Source: Deltaproteobacteria bacterium (lineage in GTDB: Bacteria; Myxococcota_A; UBA9160; SMWR01). Taken from it: a stretch of 10,415 nt of DNA. Position 1 is the stretch's first letter, and every line of letters starts with the position of its first letter. A model generated the notes under the pieces. It had not been told where the DNA came from and did no database searches. It saw only the letters and a list, made by a program, of their open reading frames with translations. The DNA is taken from assembly GCA_019313605.1 (NCBI GenBank), contig JAFDAW010000081.1:1-10415 (forward strand), in the 5' to 3' direction. Of the stretch, positions 1 through 8,600 are shown one piece after another. A program made the position numbers and the translations under genes.

Positions 1-51
1 CTCGATACCTACCTCGGGAAACTGAAAGCGGGAGACCTGCCGCGCTACTGA
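1..51 (+). CDS. 3' end of an unidentified gene (5' truncated by window)
   Basis: Frame 1 is open from the first base and ends in TGA at 49-51, giving a 16-residue C-terminal tail (LDTYLGKLKAGDLPRY). Mostly G/C third positions and a GC hairpin about 40 bases downstream, in a terminator-like position, support a real gene end. The tail is too short to assign a family. A chance open frame of 16 codons cannot be excluded, so this is a tentative call. Confidence 0.45.
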   Translation, partial: LDTYLGKLKAGDLPRY

Positions 52-91
52 TCGGGGCCTCTGGCGCGAAGCCCCATCGAGCCACCCGAGC

Positions 92-115
92 TTCCCGGGC
101 CCGGAGGCCCGGGAG
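92..115 (+). terminator. GC-rich hairpin, possible terminator of the upstream gene
   Basis: The arms 92-101 (TTCCCGGGCC) and 106-115 (GGCCCGGGAG) pair over ten positions, nine Watson-Crick and one G-U, around a four-base loop CGGA. It lies 40 bases after the stop at 49-51 and well before the next start at 230, as expected of a terminator. No T-tract follows, so it is not a textbook intrinsic terminator. It may instead be an RNA 3'-end stabiliser or a structured leader element of the downstream gene. Confidence 0.45.
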
Positions 116-177
116 AGGCATCCACGAAGATCCGAAATACTCCTTGCGACCACGGCATCGTTTCTGACACCCTGCCG

Positions 178-183
178 TTGACG
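178..183 (+). promoter_or_regulatory. TTGACG, possible -35 element for the tpsB-like gene
   Basis: TTGACG matches the sigma-70 -35 consensus at five of six positions and lies 47 bases before the GTG at 230. The sequence 17-18 bases downstream (GCTTCTTC) is a poor -10 match. Promoter rules for this lineage are unknown, so this is only a weak candidate. Confidence 0.2.
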
Positions 184-215
184 CTCGAGCGGCTCTGGTC
201 GCTTCTTCGAAAATC

Positions 216-226
216 GGAGACCGGAG
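216..226 (+). promoter_or_regulatory. Ribosome binding site for the tpsB-like gene
   Basis: Two purine-rich cores precede the GTG at 230: GGAGA at 216-220, nine bases before it, and GGAG at 223-226, three bases before it. The first has the better spacing. Together with the signal peptide that follows directly, this supports GTG-230 as the start. Confidence 0.5.
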
Positions 227-229
227 ACC

Positions 230-1996
230 GTGCCCCGCCTTCGCTGGTATCGAAACATCGGACCCTGCCTGACTCTCTTCATCGCGCTGCTCCTACCCGG
301 GGAGCGCGCACAGGGCCAGGCCATCCAGCGACCCGCTGACGAGCGCCCCGAACTTCCGGAATTCGAGTCGCCAGAAGAAGCAGAGCCGATTCTCCCCCCG
401 ATCATTCAACCGCTAGAACCGGAAGAGGCGCCCTCCACCGGACCGGGTGTGTTCATCGAGGGTTATCGAATCGTCGGAAGCACGGTGTTTTCCAGCGAAG
501 AACTGGAGAGCCTCGTCGAGCCCTGGACGGGCCGGGTGATCCGCTCCGAGGATCTGGTTTCGGTCCGTAACGCCATCACGGAACACTACGTACGGCATGG
601 CTACGTCAACTCTGGCGCGACGCTGCAGGATCAAGACTTCGAAGGCGGCATCATCGAAATCCACATCGTCGAGGGCTCCCTGTCCGAGATTCGGATCACC
701 GGAAACAAGCAGTTTCGCGCTCGATACCTGCGCGACCGCATTCGGCGCGGCGCCACGACGCCACTTCACATCGGCAAACTCGAAGAGCGGATCCAGATTC
801 TTCAACAGGACCCGCGAATCCGAAAACTCGCAGCCCGACTTCTTCCGGGCGAACAGCGCGGCGAGTCCGTCCTGCACATTCAAGTGGAAGAAACCGACCG
901 CTTTGGTGTGAATTTGAACTTCAGCAACTACGAACCGCCAAGCATCAGCGCACTCGGCGGCGGAGTCGACGCTTCGCTGCAAAATATCGTTGGATGGGGG
1001 GATTCAATTGAAGCGGAATTCACCATTACGGATGGCCTGGAGCGCTATCGCAGCCGCTACGAAATCCCCTTCACCCGCTGGGACACGCGACTGTTGTTGG
1101 AGGCCAACTACGCGAACTCCGAGATCACCGAAGATCCCTTCGTCGATCTCGACATCGAGAGCGAATTCCAGTCGTACCAAATCGGCCTGATCCAGCCCAT
1201 CTACACTTCAACCCAGACTCGGTTCGACCTCGGCTTGATTGCGGATTGGCGTCGGAGCAACACCAAATTGGGCGGATTCGATTTTTCCTTCCCAGGCTCG
1301 GGCGCAGAGGACGGAGAGGCGACGGCCAGCGTGCTTCGCTTCGTGGCCGATTGGTTGCATCGCGACCAAAATCAGGTAATCGCTGCGCGCGTGCAACTCA
1401 GTTGGGGGATCGATGTCCTCGATGCAACGACCCACAACAAAAGAGACAGAGTGGACAGCGCCCAACTGCCCGACGGGCGATTTGTCGCCAGCCTGATCCA
1501 GCTGCAGTGGGCGCGACGCTTCGGCAGCCTGGGTATCGAGACCATCGTCCGCGGTGACCTGCAACTCTCCAACGACCCGCTACTCAGTCTCGAGCAGATC
1601 GCTGTCGGCGGTTACGCAACGGTGCGCGGTTACCGGCAGAACCAACGCGTGCAGGATCAAGCCGCGATCACTTCGCTCGAAGTGCGGATTCCGATCTGGC
1701 GCGATCCACGACACACCGGCGTCATCGAACTCGCACCCTTCGTCGACTACGCACGCGTATGGGATCAGAGTGGTCGGTCCAATGGCGCTCAAAACCCAGA
1801 GAACCCGATCCCCCTTAAAGACCTGGTGAAAAGAAAAGCGAAAACGCTATCGAGTGTCGGGATCGGCCTGCGCTGGACACTGCCGCGCTTTCTCAGTGCG
1901 CAGATCTATTGGGGTCAGAACATCAACAGTGTCGAGACATCCGGCGACCTGCAGGACAGCGGCGTGCAGTTCCTGATCACCTGCCGCTTTCCATGA
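230..1996 (+). CDS. Two-partner secretion outer-membrane transporter, ShlB/FhaC/HecB family (TpsB)
   Basis: This 588-residue protein is predicted to be the β-barrel pore that recognises the TPS domain of a TpsA exoprotein in the periplasm and threads it across the outer membrane. Residues 1-30 look like a Sec signal peptide (hydrophobic LTLFIALLL at 15-22). A Pro/Glu-rich linker (35-70) follows, then two POTRA domains at about 73-148 and 150-222 (GYRIVGSTVF; IRITGNKQF). The rest is a barrel with alternating amphipathic strands. The Omp85/TpsB loop-6 signature VRGY is at 465-468 and an FVD motif at 504-506. Length is close to the usual 550-600. The start is a GTG with Shine-Dalgarno-like sequence upstream. 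Oddities: the last residues are RFP, so the usual terminal Phe is penultimate, and a single Cys (C585) is predicted in the mature protein. Its likely cargo is the TpsA-like protein on the opposite strand at 5602-9021. Family assignment is firm; the pairing is inferred. Confidence 0.93.
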   Translation: MPRLRWYRNIGPCLTLFIALLLPGERAQGQAIQRPADERPELPEFESPEEAEPILPPIIQPLEPEEAPSTGPGVFIEGYRIVGSTVFSSEELESLVEPWTGRVIRSEDLVSVRNAITEHYVRHGYVNSGATLQDQDFEGGIIEIHIVEGSLSEIRITGNKQFRARYLRDRIRRGATTPLHIGKLEERIQILQQDPRIRKLAARLLPGEQRGESVLHIQVEETDRFGVNLNFSNYEPPSISALGGGVDASLQNIVGWGDSIEAEFTITDGLERYRSRYEIPFTRWDTRLLLEANYANSEITEDPFVDLDIESEFQSYQIGLIQPIYTSTQTRFDLGLIADWRRSNTKLGGFDFSFPGSGAEDGEATASVLRFVADWLHRDQNQVIAARVQLSWGIDVLDATTHNKRDRVDSAQLPDGRFVASLIQLQWARRFGSLGIETIVRGDLQLSNDPLLSLEQIAVGGYATVRGYRQNQRVQDQAAITSLEVRIPIWRDPRHTGVIELAPFVDYARVWDQSGRSNGAQNPENPIPLKDLVKRKAKTLSSVGIGLRWTLPRFLSAQIYWGQNINSVETSGDLQDSGVQFLITCRFP

Positions 1997-2048
1997 TCGA
2001 AACGACGGCGCCTTTCGTCGGGCCACCCGGCTCGTGCGAAGGCCGCGC
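1997..2048. other. Convergent intergenic gap of 52 bases
   Basis: The plus-strand transporter gene and the minus-strand CHAT gene end facing each other across 52 bases. The only structure seen is a short hairpin, CGACG at 2003-2007 pairing with CGTCG at 2016-2020 around an eight-base loop. It has no flanking T-tract on either strand, so it is at best a weak bidirectional terminator. Confidence 0.35.
2003..2020. terminator. Weak hairpin between convergent genes
   Basis: Five perfect base pairs (CGACG/CGTCG) around the loop GCGCCTTT, seven bases after the transporter stop and 29 bases after the CHAT stop. Position fits a shared terminator, but the stem is short and no T-run follows it on either strand. 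Confidence 0.2.
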
Positions 2049-4082
2049 TCAGAGCCAGCTGTTGATCAATAGATAAGGCGCCCAGTAACCGGGGTGTCGG
2101 TAGTGGCGCGTGCTCAACAACTCGATCTGCGCGTATTGAAGCGCCTGTGCGCGGGACTGCTCGGGATCGTTCAACTGGCGGTAGAACGCGACCACGAATT
2201 CAGCGGTCGCCTGATCGTTGACGGACCACAAAGTCGCCACCGCACTCCGTGCGCCCGCGCGTAAGGCGACGCCTGCCAGCCCCAGGGCCGCGCGATCGTC
2301 ACCGGCCGCGGATTCGCACGCCGAGAGAGTCAACAGTTCGAGGGGTTGTTTGGCGCGAAAGCGAGTCGCCCCAACCATAGCCGCGAGTTGATCCATCGAA
2401 ACCCGCCCGTCGTAGGCGAGCAGAAAGTTGTCGGAGGCCTCGCCGCCGAATTCACCGTGGGAGGCGATGTGGACGATGCCATAGGGTACGTCGGTCAGTT
2501 CGCTCCGGAGCGCCTCGACCTGAAAGCCGCCATTCATCAGCGTCTTGCCCGGATAGAACTCCCGGACCGCCGCGATTTCGTTACCCACCGCCGGCAGTGC
2601 GGAATAACCCTCGACAGACTCGCTGATGCCCGCGGCCAGCATGCGTATCTGATCGGACTCGAAGGGTTGGACATTGGTGAGCGTAAGGCTCGGGGTCACC
2701 GCGATCGGGTGCATCTCGATCAGGAAACGCTTGCTCTCCCGATCGCGAAGCGCTGCGAATGGAATCGTGCGAAGCGCACCGTCGGGCACGAAGACCAGCG
2801 TTGCGGGGTCGCCTTCTTGTTGTAGAACCGACTCGATTGGCCGGATCATCCAATCGTAGAGGGTGTTGGCGAGGGCCAGATAGTGTCGGCTGTTGCGCCG
2901 CTCGAGCGCCTCGCGAAACGCTCGCACCTCGGCAATCAGCGTATCTCGATCGATCGGCAATCGATGACTCTCGAGTCGGCCGTCACGGCTCACGATCAAC
3001 TCGACGCGGTCGGGAAGCAGCACGGGATAGATGACAATCGTGTTCGGGATCGCGTCGGGCGCAGTCTTGCGTTGGGCATCGAGGCAAGAATCGCGGAAGT
3101 AATCGCGCAACTCCGCAACCTTCAGATCTTCGAGCGCATCACGAGCCTCGACCAGAAGTGCTTGATTCTCGTCGGAGTCAGTTGCCGCAGCTGCCTGGGC
3201 GAGCAGGAGGTCGACGAATTCGGTGTAGATCGGCTCGACTCGACTCTGGAATGACCCCGCCGCATCGGCACTGAGAGCCGTCTGCGTTCGGATATCGCGA
3301 AGCGTGGCCACCGTGTCGCGATAGGCGCCAAGCGCGCGCTCCGTCTGACCGGTCGCAGCCTCGATGCGCCCAAGCTGCCACTGCCAGCGGTAGAGCGCAT
3401 CGGGTGCATCGGCGAGTTCCGCGGCATGAATGGCACGCCGCGTCAGCCCCGATGCGTCGATCTGGAGACCCTGGTGTTCGTACAGCTCGCCGAGGTAACC
3501 GAGCGCGAAAGAACGCAAACGCGTGTCTCCCGCGGCCTTGGCGACCTCGAGAGCACGTTGGAAGACGTCGGCGGCGCGACGAGTTGCGGAGCGCCTGGCC
3601 GCCGGGTCGCGCTCACCGAGCAACGCGTAGGTTCGCCCAACGTGGATCAGCAGCTGCGCCCGAGCAGCCGTATCGGAGAGGCTTTCGATCGAGCCGAGCG
3701 CCCGCTCGAGTTTCACGCCGGCAGCCTCGAAGTTCTCGGCCTCGACAGCCGCCCGCGCGCCGTTGGCCGCCGCGAGTGTCGCGAGCGCCGCGTCACCGCT
3801 TTCGCGTGCGAGCCGCTCGCTCTCTTCGTACCCGGCGAGCGCAGCCGCGTACTCTCCGCGTTCTACGAGCGTGTTGCTCCGCTCGAGCTGCTCGGCAGCG
3901 GCGCCTTTCGAAGCGGCAGCAGTCTGCGCGGTCCCATCAGATACTCGATCACTTGCCTGACAACTCTGCGGCGACGAAGGCGTACCTGCCAATACCCCGC
4001 TAGGGAGAAACGCGCCGCAGAGCAGCGCGATGACGCAAGCTGCCTCGCAGATTCGCCGTGCGGCTGCCCGCACTCCGCGCAT
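2049..4082 (-). CDS. Exported TPR-CHAT domain protein (caspase-like cysteine peptidase)
   Basis: CHAT domains are caspase-like (clan CD) proteases that use a His/Cys dyad. With ATG-4082 the protein has 677 residues: a signal peptide at about 1-32 (hydrophobic CVIALLCGAFL, cleavage near VLA-G), helical TPR-like repeats at about 64-265, a helical linker, and a C-terminal CHAT domain at about 410-677. The dyad appears intact: His542 in ASHGE and Cys589 in LSACES. Typical CHAT flanks are present (FVPDGALRTIPFAAL; AGARSAVATLWSVND; HPGYWAPYLLI). ATG-4082 lies five bases after the stop of the preceding PEP-CTERM gene. GTG-4088 overlaps that stop by one base and would add two residues; the open frame runs on to 4241 but lacks a sensible N-terminus there. 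The signal peptide implies action in the periplasm or at the surface, unlike cytoplasmic CHAT effectors. A role in processing the TpsA or PEP-CTERM neighbour is inferred. Confidence 0.9.
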   Translation of the reverse strand: MRGVRAAARRICEAACVIALLCGAFLPSGVLAGTPSSPQSCQASDRVSDGTAQTAAASKGAAAEQLERSNTLVERGEYAAALAGYEESERLARESGDAALATLAAANGARAAVEAENFEAAGVKLERALGSIESLSDTAARAQLLIHVGRTYALLGERDPAARRSATRRAADVFQRALEVAKAAGDTRLRSFALGYLGELYEHQGLQIDASGLTRRAIHAAELADAPDALYRWQWQLGRIEAATGQTERALGAYRDTVATLRDIRTQTALSADAAGSFQSRVEPIYTEFVDLLLAQAAAATDSDENQALLVEARDALEDLKVAELRDYFRDSCLDAQRKTAPDAIPNTIVIYPVLLPDRVELIVSRDGRLESHRLPIDRDTLIAEVRAFREALERRNSRHYLALANTLYDWMIRPIESVLQQEGDPATLVFVPDGALRTIPFAALRDRESKRFLIEMHPIAVTPSLTLTNVQPFESDQIRMLAAGISESVEGYSALPAVGNEIAAVREFYPGKTLMNGGFQVEALRSELTDVPYGIVHIASHGEFGGEASDNFLLAYDGRVSMDQLAAMVGATRFRAKQPLELLTLSACESAAGDDRAALGLAGVALRAGARSAVATLWSVNDQATAEFVVAFYRQLNDPEQSRAQALQYAQIELLSTRHYRHPGYWAPYLLINSWL

Positions 4083-4087
4083 CGACA

Positions 4088-5602
4088 CTAGGCCCGCCTG
4101 CGCAGCCGGTACAAGTAGCTCATCCCAACCAACCCACCGAGCAGTTGCAGGATTTGAGCGGGTTCGGGTACGTCGCCCGTCGCGATCACGCGGGGCCCAC
4201 ACGGCCACTCGCCGTCGCCCGTGCCCGCGCCGGTGCAACAACTGAACGGCGTGCCGATGTCGGTACAGACATCCGCCGCGTTTGCGATCCGGCGCACCTG
4301 CAGGTTGGCGCCGGCCGCCGCAACGCCACTCGCGAAGACCCGGCTCGGAGACTGAGCGCTGTTGCCACTGCTTTCGACGAAGAGCGTCGCCACCCGGCGT
4401 GATCCGACCGGGGGCGCGCTTGGCGGCGCAAACGCGTCACCGCGCCGGAAGTTCATCCGGATACTCGTCGTACCGGCTGGCAGTGAGCAAATTCCGGTCT
4501 CGTCGGCATCACAGTTCGCGCAACTCGGGCTGCACACCAGGGTATCGACCGTCGGCTCGATCGCCGTGAAGCTGCCGCCCGTCATCTCGATCAGCATGTC
4601 GGCACCGCAGAGGTTGTCTCCACTGCCGCCACCCTCGCCGAATTTACAGACAGTCTCGCCCTCACCACTCGCAGTGTTCCCTCCGTCGATCCAGACGTTG
4701 AGTCGCTCGTTCGAGCCACCATTGAGGACACAGACGTTTCCGCCGCCGCCCGCTCCAGCACCGAGAAACGCCTGGACGTTCTCGATCACCGGAAGCCGAT
4801 CGGTTGGAGTCGCCGAGTCGTACCAGTCCCAGTCCATCAGCACAGTCAACCGGCCCTTTCCACCGACCAACTCATTTGAGTCCCAGACCGCGCCCACCGC
4901 TACGCCGGGAAAGCCGGAGGCTGCGAAGACGTTCTCGGCGTCGAGACCCACGATCCCCCCAGGCCCGGAATTCTGGTTCCAGTTCGTGAGCGAGTTGGGA
5001 TTCGTGGCCACGTTACCAACAGCGGTGGCGTTGATGGGGTATGGGGCAGAGGGATCGCCCTGACCTCCAACAGTGACACCGCCCCCCACGACGACGCTAT
5101 TGACCAATGCCTGCACCGAGGCGTTCAAGGTCTCGCAACACGGACGCTCACCCGTCAAGTGAACCCCTCCGCCGCTTTGAATGAAGGTGCGGAGACGGTC
5201 CTGGTTGGCCACCGTGATTGCGTCGAAAGCATCTACGTACCAGATAGCGGCGTACACCGACAGATCGGCCGGCAGGGTGGTCTGAAGCGTCGCAGTGTGC
5301 CCCAAGGAGTTGAGGTCTGCGGTGAGTGCCGCGCCTTTACCCATCGTGCTCGGCTCCAAGACCAGGACGTTGTTCGCTCCTGGCGAACCCGAGCCGGCCA
5401 CACAGCCGGGCGGGAGTGACGGATCGGGGTGCACGCCGTCGTCGTTGGTGCTGTGGTAGATATCGACTGGCGCCGGCCCCGGCGTCTGCGCCGCTGACGG
5501 GCTTGCGTTCCAGAAAGCCGCGAATGCGATCGCCCAGACAGCGAGCGGAATGGCGATCGAGACACCGCAGCGTCGGATCGAGGGTCTGCGAATTTCGAAC
5601 AT
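4088..5602 (-). CDS. Cys-rich PEP-CTERM sorting-domain protein, possible glutamine-amidotransferase-like N-terminal domain
   Basis: This is a predicted exosortase substrate of 504 residues from ATG-5602 (505 from the adjoining ATG-5605). Order: signal peptide at about 1-38 (hydrophobic 14-30, ending SAAQ); an α/β region at about 45-283 whose YAAIWYVDAFD strand and LRTFIQSGGGVHLTGE segment recall class I glutamine-amidotransferase-like folds; a Gly/Cys-rich region at about 290-390; and a short Cys motif at 455-468 (CCTGAGTGDGEWPC). The C-terminus is a clear PEP-CTERM tail: VPEP at 478-481, a hydrophobic helix, then the basic end RLRRRA. I count 14 Cys after the signal peptide. The canonical GxCxG nucleophile of active amidotransferases is not seen, so that domain is probably binding or structural. 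The start overlaps the TpsA stop and AGGAGG lies upstream. No exosortase is in the window. The PEP-CTERM call is firm; the N-terminal fold is a guess. Confidence 0.85.
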   Translation of the reverse strand: MFEIRRPSIRRCGVSIAIPLAVWAIAFAAFWNASPSAAQTPGPAPVDIYHSTNDDGVHPDPSLPPGCVAGSGSPGANNVLVLEPSTMGKGAALTADLNSLGHTATLQTTLPADLSVYAAIWYVDAFDAITVANQDRLRTFIQSGGGVHLTGERPCCETLNASVQALVNSVVVGGGVTVGGQGDPSAPYPINATAVGNVATNPNSLTNWNQNSGPGGIVGLDAENVFAASGFPGVAVGAVWDSNELVGGKGRLTVLMDWDWYDSATPTDRLPVIENVQAFLGAGAGGGGNVCVLNGGSNERLNVWIDGGNTASGEGETVCKFGEGGGSGDNLCGADMLIEMTGGSFTAIEPTVDTLVCSPSCANCDADETGICSLPAGTTSIRMNFRRGDAFAPPSAPPVGSRRVATLFVESSGNSAQSPSRVFASGVAAAGANLQVRRIANAADVCTDIGTPFSCCTGAGTGDGEWPCGPRVIATGDVPEPAQILQLLGGLVGMSYLYRLRRRA

Positions 5603-8600
5603 CATGGAGCCTCCTCGAATACCGAACACGGATCGGATTCGATACTGGGTATGACATTGTCACTGTGTTGCGAGCCGGCGAGCGAGGCAGACAGCGCCTC
5701 GTCGGGCGACCGCGGGATCGCCTCGCGGTTCTGCACCACAAAGCTACCGGTGCGCTCCGTGCGAGCCACGCATGGGGGAAGCAACCGATTGGCGGGATCC
5801 TCGAAGTCCACGGGCAGCGGTGTCAGCCCGCTGACGAGCACGGTGTCGGGAGCGGCGACGCGAATTTCGCCGCTGAGTCCCGTTTCCGATGTCGCTTCGA
5901 GGATGCTATCCGATGAGATCACGACGTCGTTGGCGGCAATCGTGATGTTACCCGCATTCGTGGCAGTCGCGTTGGCGCGGATGATGCTGTTGTTGGCCAC
6001 GACGAAACTGGGCCGCACGGGTTCGATGCCTTCATCGCCGCGCAGCGGGATGTCGATGTCACCCGCGTTCTCGCCCGCGTCCGCGCCCTGGACCGTCGTC
6101 TCGAGGAGCGAGTTGCGCAGATTGACGAGGTGGCCCGCCTGAATGGAGATTCGACCGCCACCGGCGTCATCGGCCGTGGTGGTAACCGAACTGTTGGTCG
6201 CATCGAACCTTCGGCCCGCCGCTAGCACGATTTTACCCGCATTGCCGCCGTTGACGGCCGTGCTTCGCGACGTGATGTTGGATCCCGATCGGAGAACGAT
6301 GTTGTTCGCCGCGATCTCGATCGTACCCCCGAGCGCGGGCCCCTTGGTTTCCGCGGTGATGGTTCCGCCCGAAAGAAGCAGCTTGTTCGTGTCACTGATG
6401 CGAATGTCGCTCGCGAGTTCGGGCAAATCCTCGGGCGCCTCGCCCTCGCGAAGAATCACGCGCTCGACGCGTGCATTGATCGAGCCCCCGCTCGCAATTT
6501 CCACGAGGTCCGCCCCACGGATTTCGATGTCTCCGGGTGCACCGAACTCCTCCGCCTCGACGGAGAGTTCTCCGCCGTCGAGTACGCGAAGGGTCATCCG
6601 CTCTCCCTCATGGGGCGCAAAAATCAGGTTTCCGGCGCGCCCCGCTTGCACGCTGCGACCGAGGGCTTGAGCGAACACGCCGGAGCCCTCACCCGAAATG
6701 AGGATCTCTCGCGCGCGGATGTTCACGTCCTTGGCGTCGCCGGTTCCGGACGCGCTGGCCGAGACCTTTCCACCGTCGAGAACCTCGAGCACGTCCGCAT
6801 CGATCGTGAGGTTGCCACCGTTACCGGGGCGTGGATCGCCCAAGACAAAGGAGCCACCTGCGCCACGCGCCGAAATCGCAGAATCGCCCCGGACCGAGAC
6901 GAGATCACGAGCGACGATCAGGAGATCACCCGCGTCGCCGTCGGTCTCGGTCCGTGCGGAGATCTCGGCGCGATCATTGAGCAGCACCGAATCCGCCACG
7001 ATCTCGAGGGATCCGCCATCTCCGAGCGCTTCGCCCTCGGAGCGCGAGAACACTCCCGAAGGCACCGTATGCCTTGCGCCAGACGCGTCCTCGAACTCGA
7101 AGGCGCCCCGCGCCGTGAACGAGCCCCCGTGAACGGTCAACTCGAGGTTGCCCGCATCCGAATCACTCCGGGTTACAGCCCGGATCTGGCCACCGCCGGT
7201 CAACTGGACCAGACCCGGCTGCTCTTCGGATCCGGCCTGGATCGTGAGATCGCCGCCCTGCCCGCCGTTCAACTCGAATCCCATGAAGTCGCTTCGCTGG
7301 GTGATCGTGCTGATCTGTCCCGTGATGACTTCTCCAGTCGCACCCGGCGTTCCGGTGCTCGCCACCCGGATGGTGTCCGCGACCACCGAAACGTCGGCTC
7401 CGCGACCCGCGCCCTGGGTGACGCTGCCGATCGCGCCGTCTCTAATCTGCAGCTCGTCGGTGTACACCTCGATCCGGCCGGAATCGTCCGGCACTCTGTC
7501 GAGGGAAAGCAGATTCTGGAGCCGGACCGCCTTGATCTCACCCTCGTCGGAAAGATAAACGCGATCCGTGTCGACGCGCACGACCGCGGCGTCGCCATCG
7601 CCGCGGCTCGTCGCGAGAATCGCCGATCCGATTGCGACGTCTTCACCGCCGATCTCGACCACCCGGCTGCCCGTGATGTTCAACTCGGACGCAATCACGC
7701 GGATGTTGCCGACCTTTCCCTTGCTGTTGCCATTTTCGAGTTCGTCTTCGGTGCGCAGCTGTGAGCCGTCGCGAATCTCCACCACGCCGCGTCCCGCATC
7801 GACAACGATGCCGGGACCCGGATTCTCGTTACCGGTATCGAGGATCTCCCCGCGCACGATCGTCCCGTCCGCGAGCACGACCCGCTCGCCAACGAGGCGA
7901 ATATCACCGCTACTGTCGCTCGCGGTCGTCGACGAGAGGATCTGACCGCGAGCGAGTTCGATCGCCCCAGCCACTTCGACGTCGATCGCGACCGATCCCG
8001 CGGGCTCGCGGCCCGTTGCCTGCGCGCGCAAGATTCCGCTCGCACCGCCGAGTTGGTCGCGCACCATCTCGAAACGACCCGCCCTAATCACGATCCGCGC
8101 GGGCGCCTCGGTCCCGCTGCTCGCCACCTGCGCGCCCCCACCCCCGGTAAAGCGGATCAGCGCGTCGTTGGAACGCAGCGCCTCGACGTCTTCGAGTTCG
8201 CCCAGGTCGACCGGGATCCGGCTGCCCGCGGGAGCCGCGGCGAGTTGGACGACACCGCCGGTTGCCGCGACGTTGGGTCGGGATTCGCCACCGGGGCCGA
8301 CCATCTCGATGCGTCCCGCGACCACAGACAGCGTCTCGCCGTCGCCAACTACAAAGTTCGGATCGAGCGTGCTGGCTCGGGTCTCATCGAACCAGATTCC
8401 GGCTGGGGCCGAGTCGTCGACCCAGAAACCAAAGTCGATCGGATTGGCTACCGCCATGGTCGGCACCGCGCCGCCGGGTCGCGCCACGAAGACCTCTCCA
8501 CTGTTGAAGCCCAGCTCGTCCGCTGTGCTGACGTGGAACGAGCCTGCCACGTCCAATCTCGCGTCGGGGCCGAAGACCACGCCGTGCGGGTTCAGAAAAT

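Larger units (their letters stand above)
52..229. other. 178-base intergenic leader before the tpsB-like gene
   Basis: This non-coding stretch separates the gene fragment ending at 51 from the GTG at 230. It holds the GC hairpin at 92-115, a TTGACG hexamer at 178-183 that resembles a sigma-70 -35 box, and purine-rich Shine-Dalgarno-like sequence at 216-226. No convincing -10 box lies 16-18 bases after the TTGACG, so the promoter is only suggested. No operator-like palindrome was recognised apart from the hairpin. Confidence 0.4.

Noticed and set aside
3987..4082. Lipoprotein signal in the CHAT protein
   Set aside because: A Cys follows the hydrophobic core (ALLC), but Leu at -1 does not fit a lipobox; a standard cleavage near VLA-G is more likely.
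3404..4091. Two overlapping plus-strand frames of about 200 codons opposite the TPR region
   Set aside because: Arg-rich shadow frames; the minus strand gives clear TPR-like helices.
4083..4241. Longer N-terminus for the CHAT protein, starting at 4241
   Set aside because: The extra 53 residues are Arg-rich, lie wholly inside the PEP-CTERM coding region and would bury the signal peptide. ATG-4082 or GTG-4088 fits better.
4362..5063. 233-codon plus-strand open frame opposite the PEP-CTERM gene
   Set aside because: Its Pro/Ser-rich translation mirrors the Gly-rich minus strand; there is no domain or ribosome binding site.
5606..5629. GTG at 5629 as the start of the PEP-CTERM protein
   Set aside because: The perfect AGGAGG lies downstream of it and points to ATG-5605 or ATG-5602; the added residues encode the ribosome binding site itself.
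6610..7764. 384-codon open frame on the plus strand, antisense to the TpsA-like gene
   Set aside because: Its translation is rich in Arg, Asp and His with no recognisable domain, while the minus-strand frame has TPS hallmarks and β-helix repeats. Long antisense frames are expected opposite GC-rich genes.
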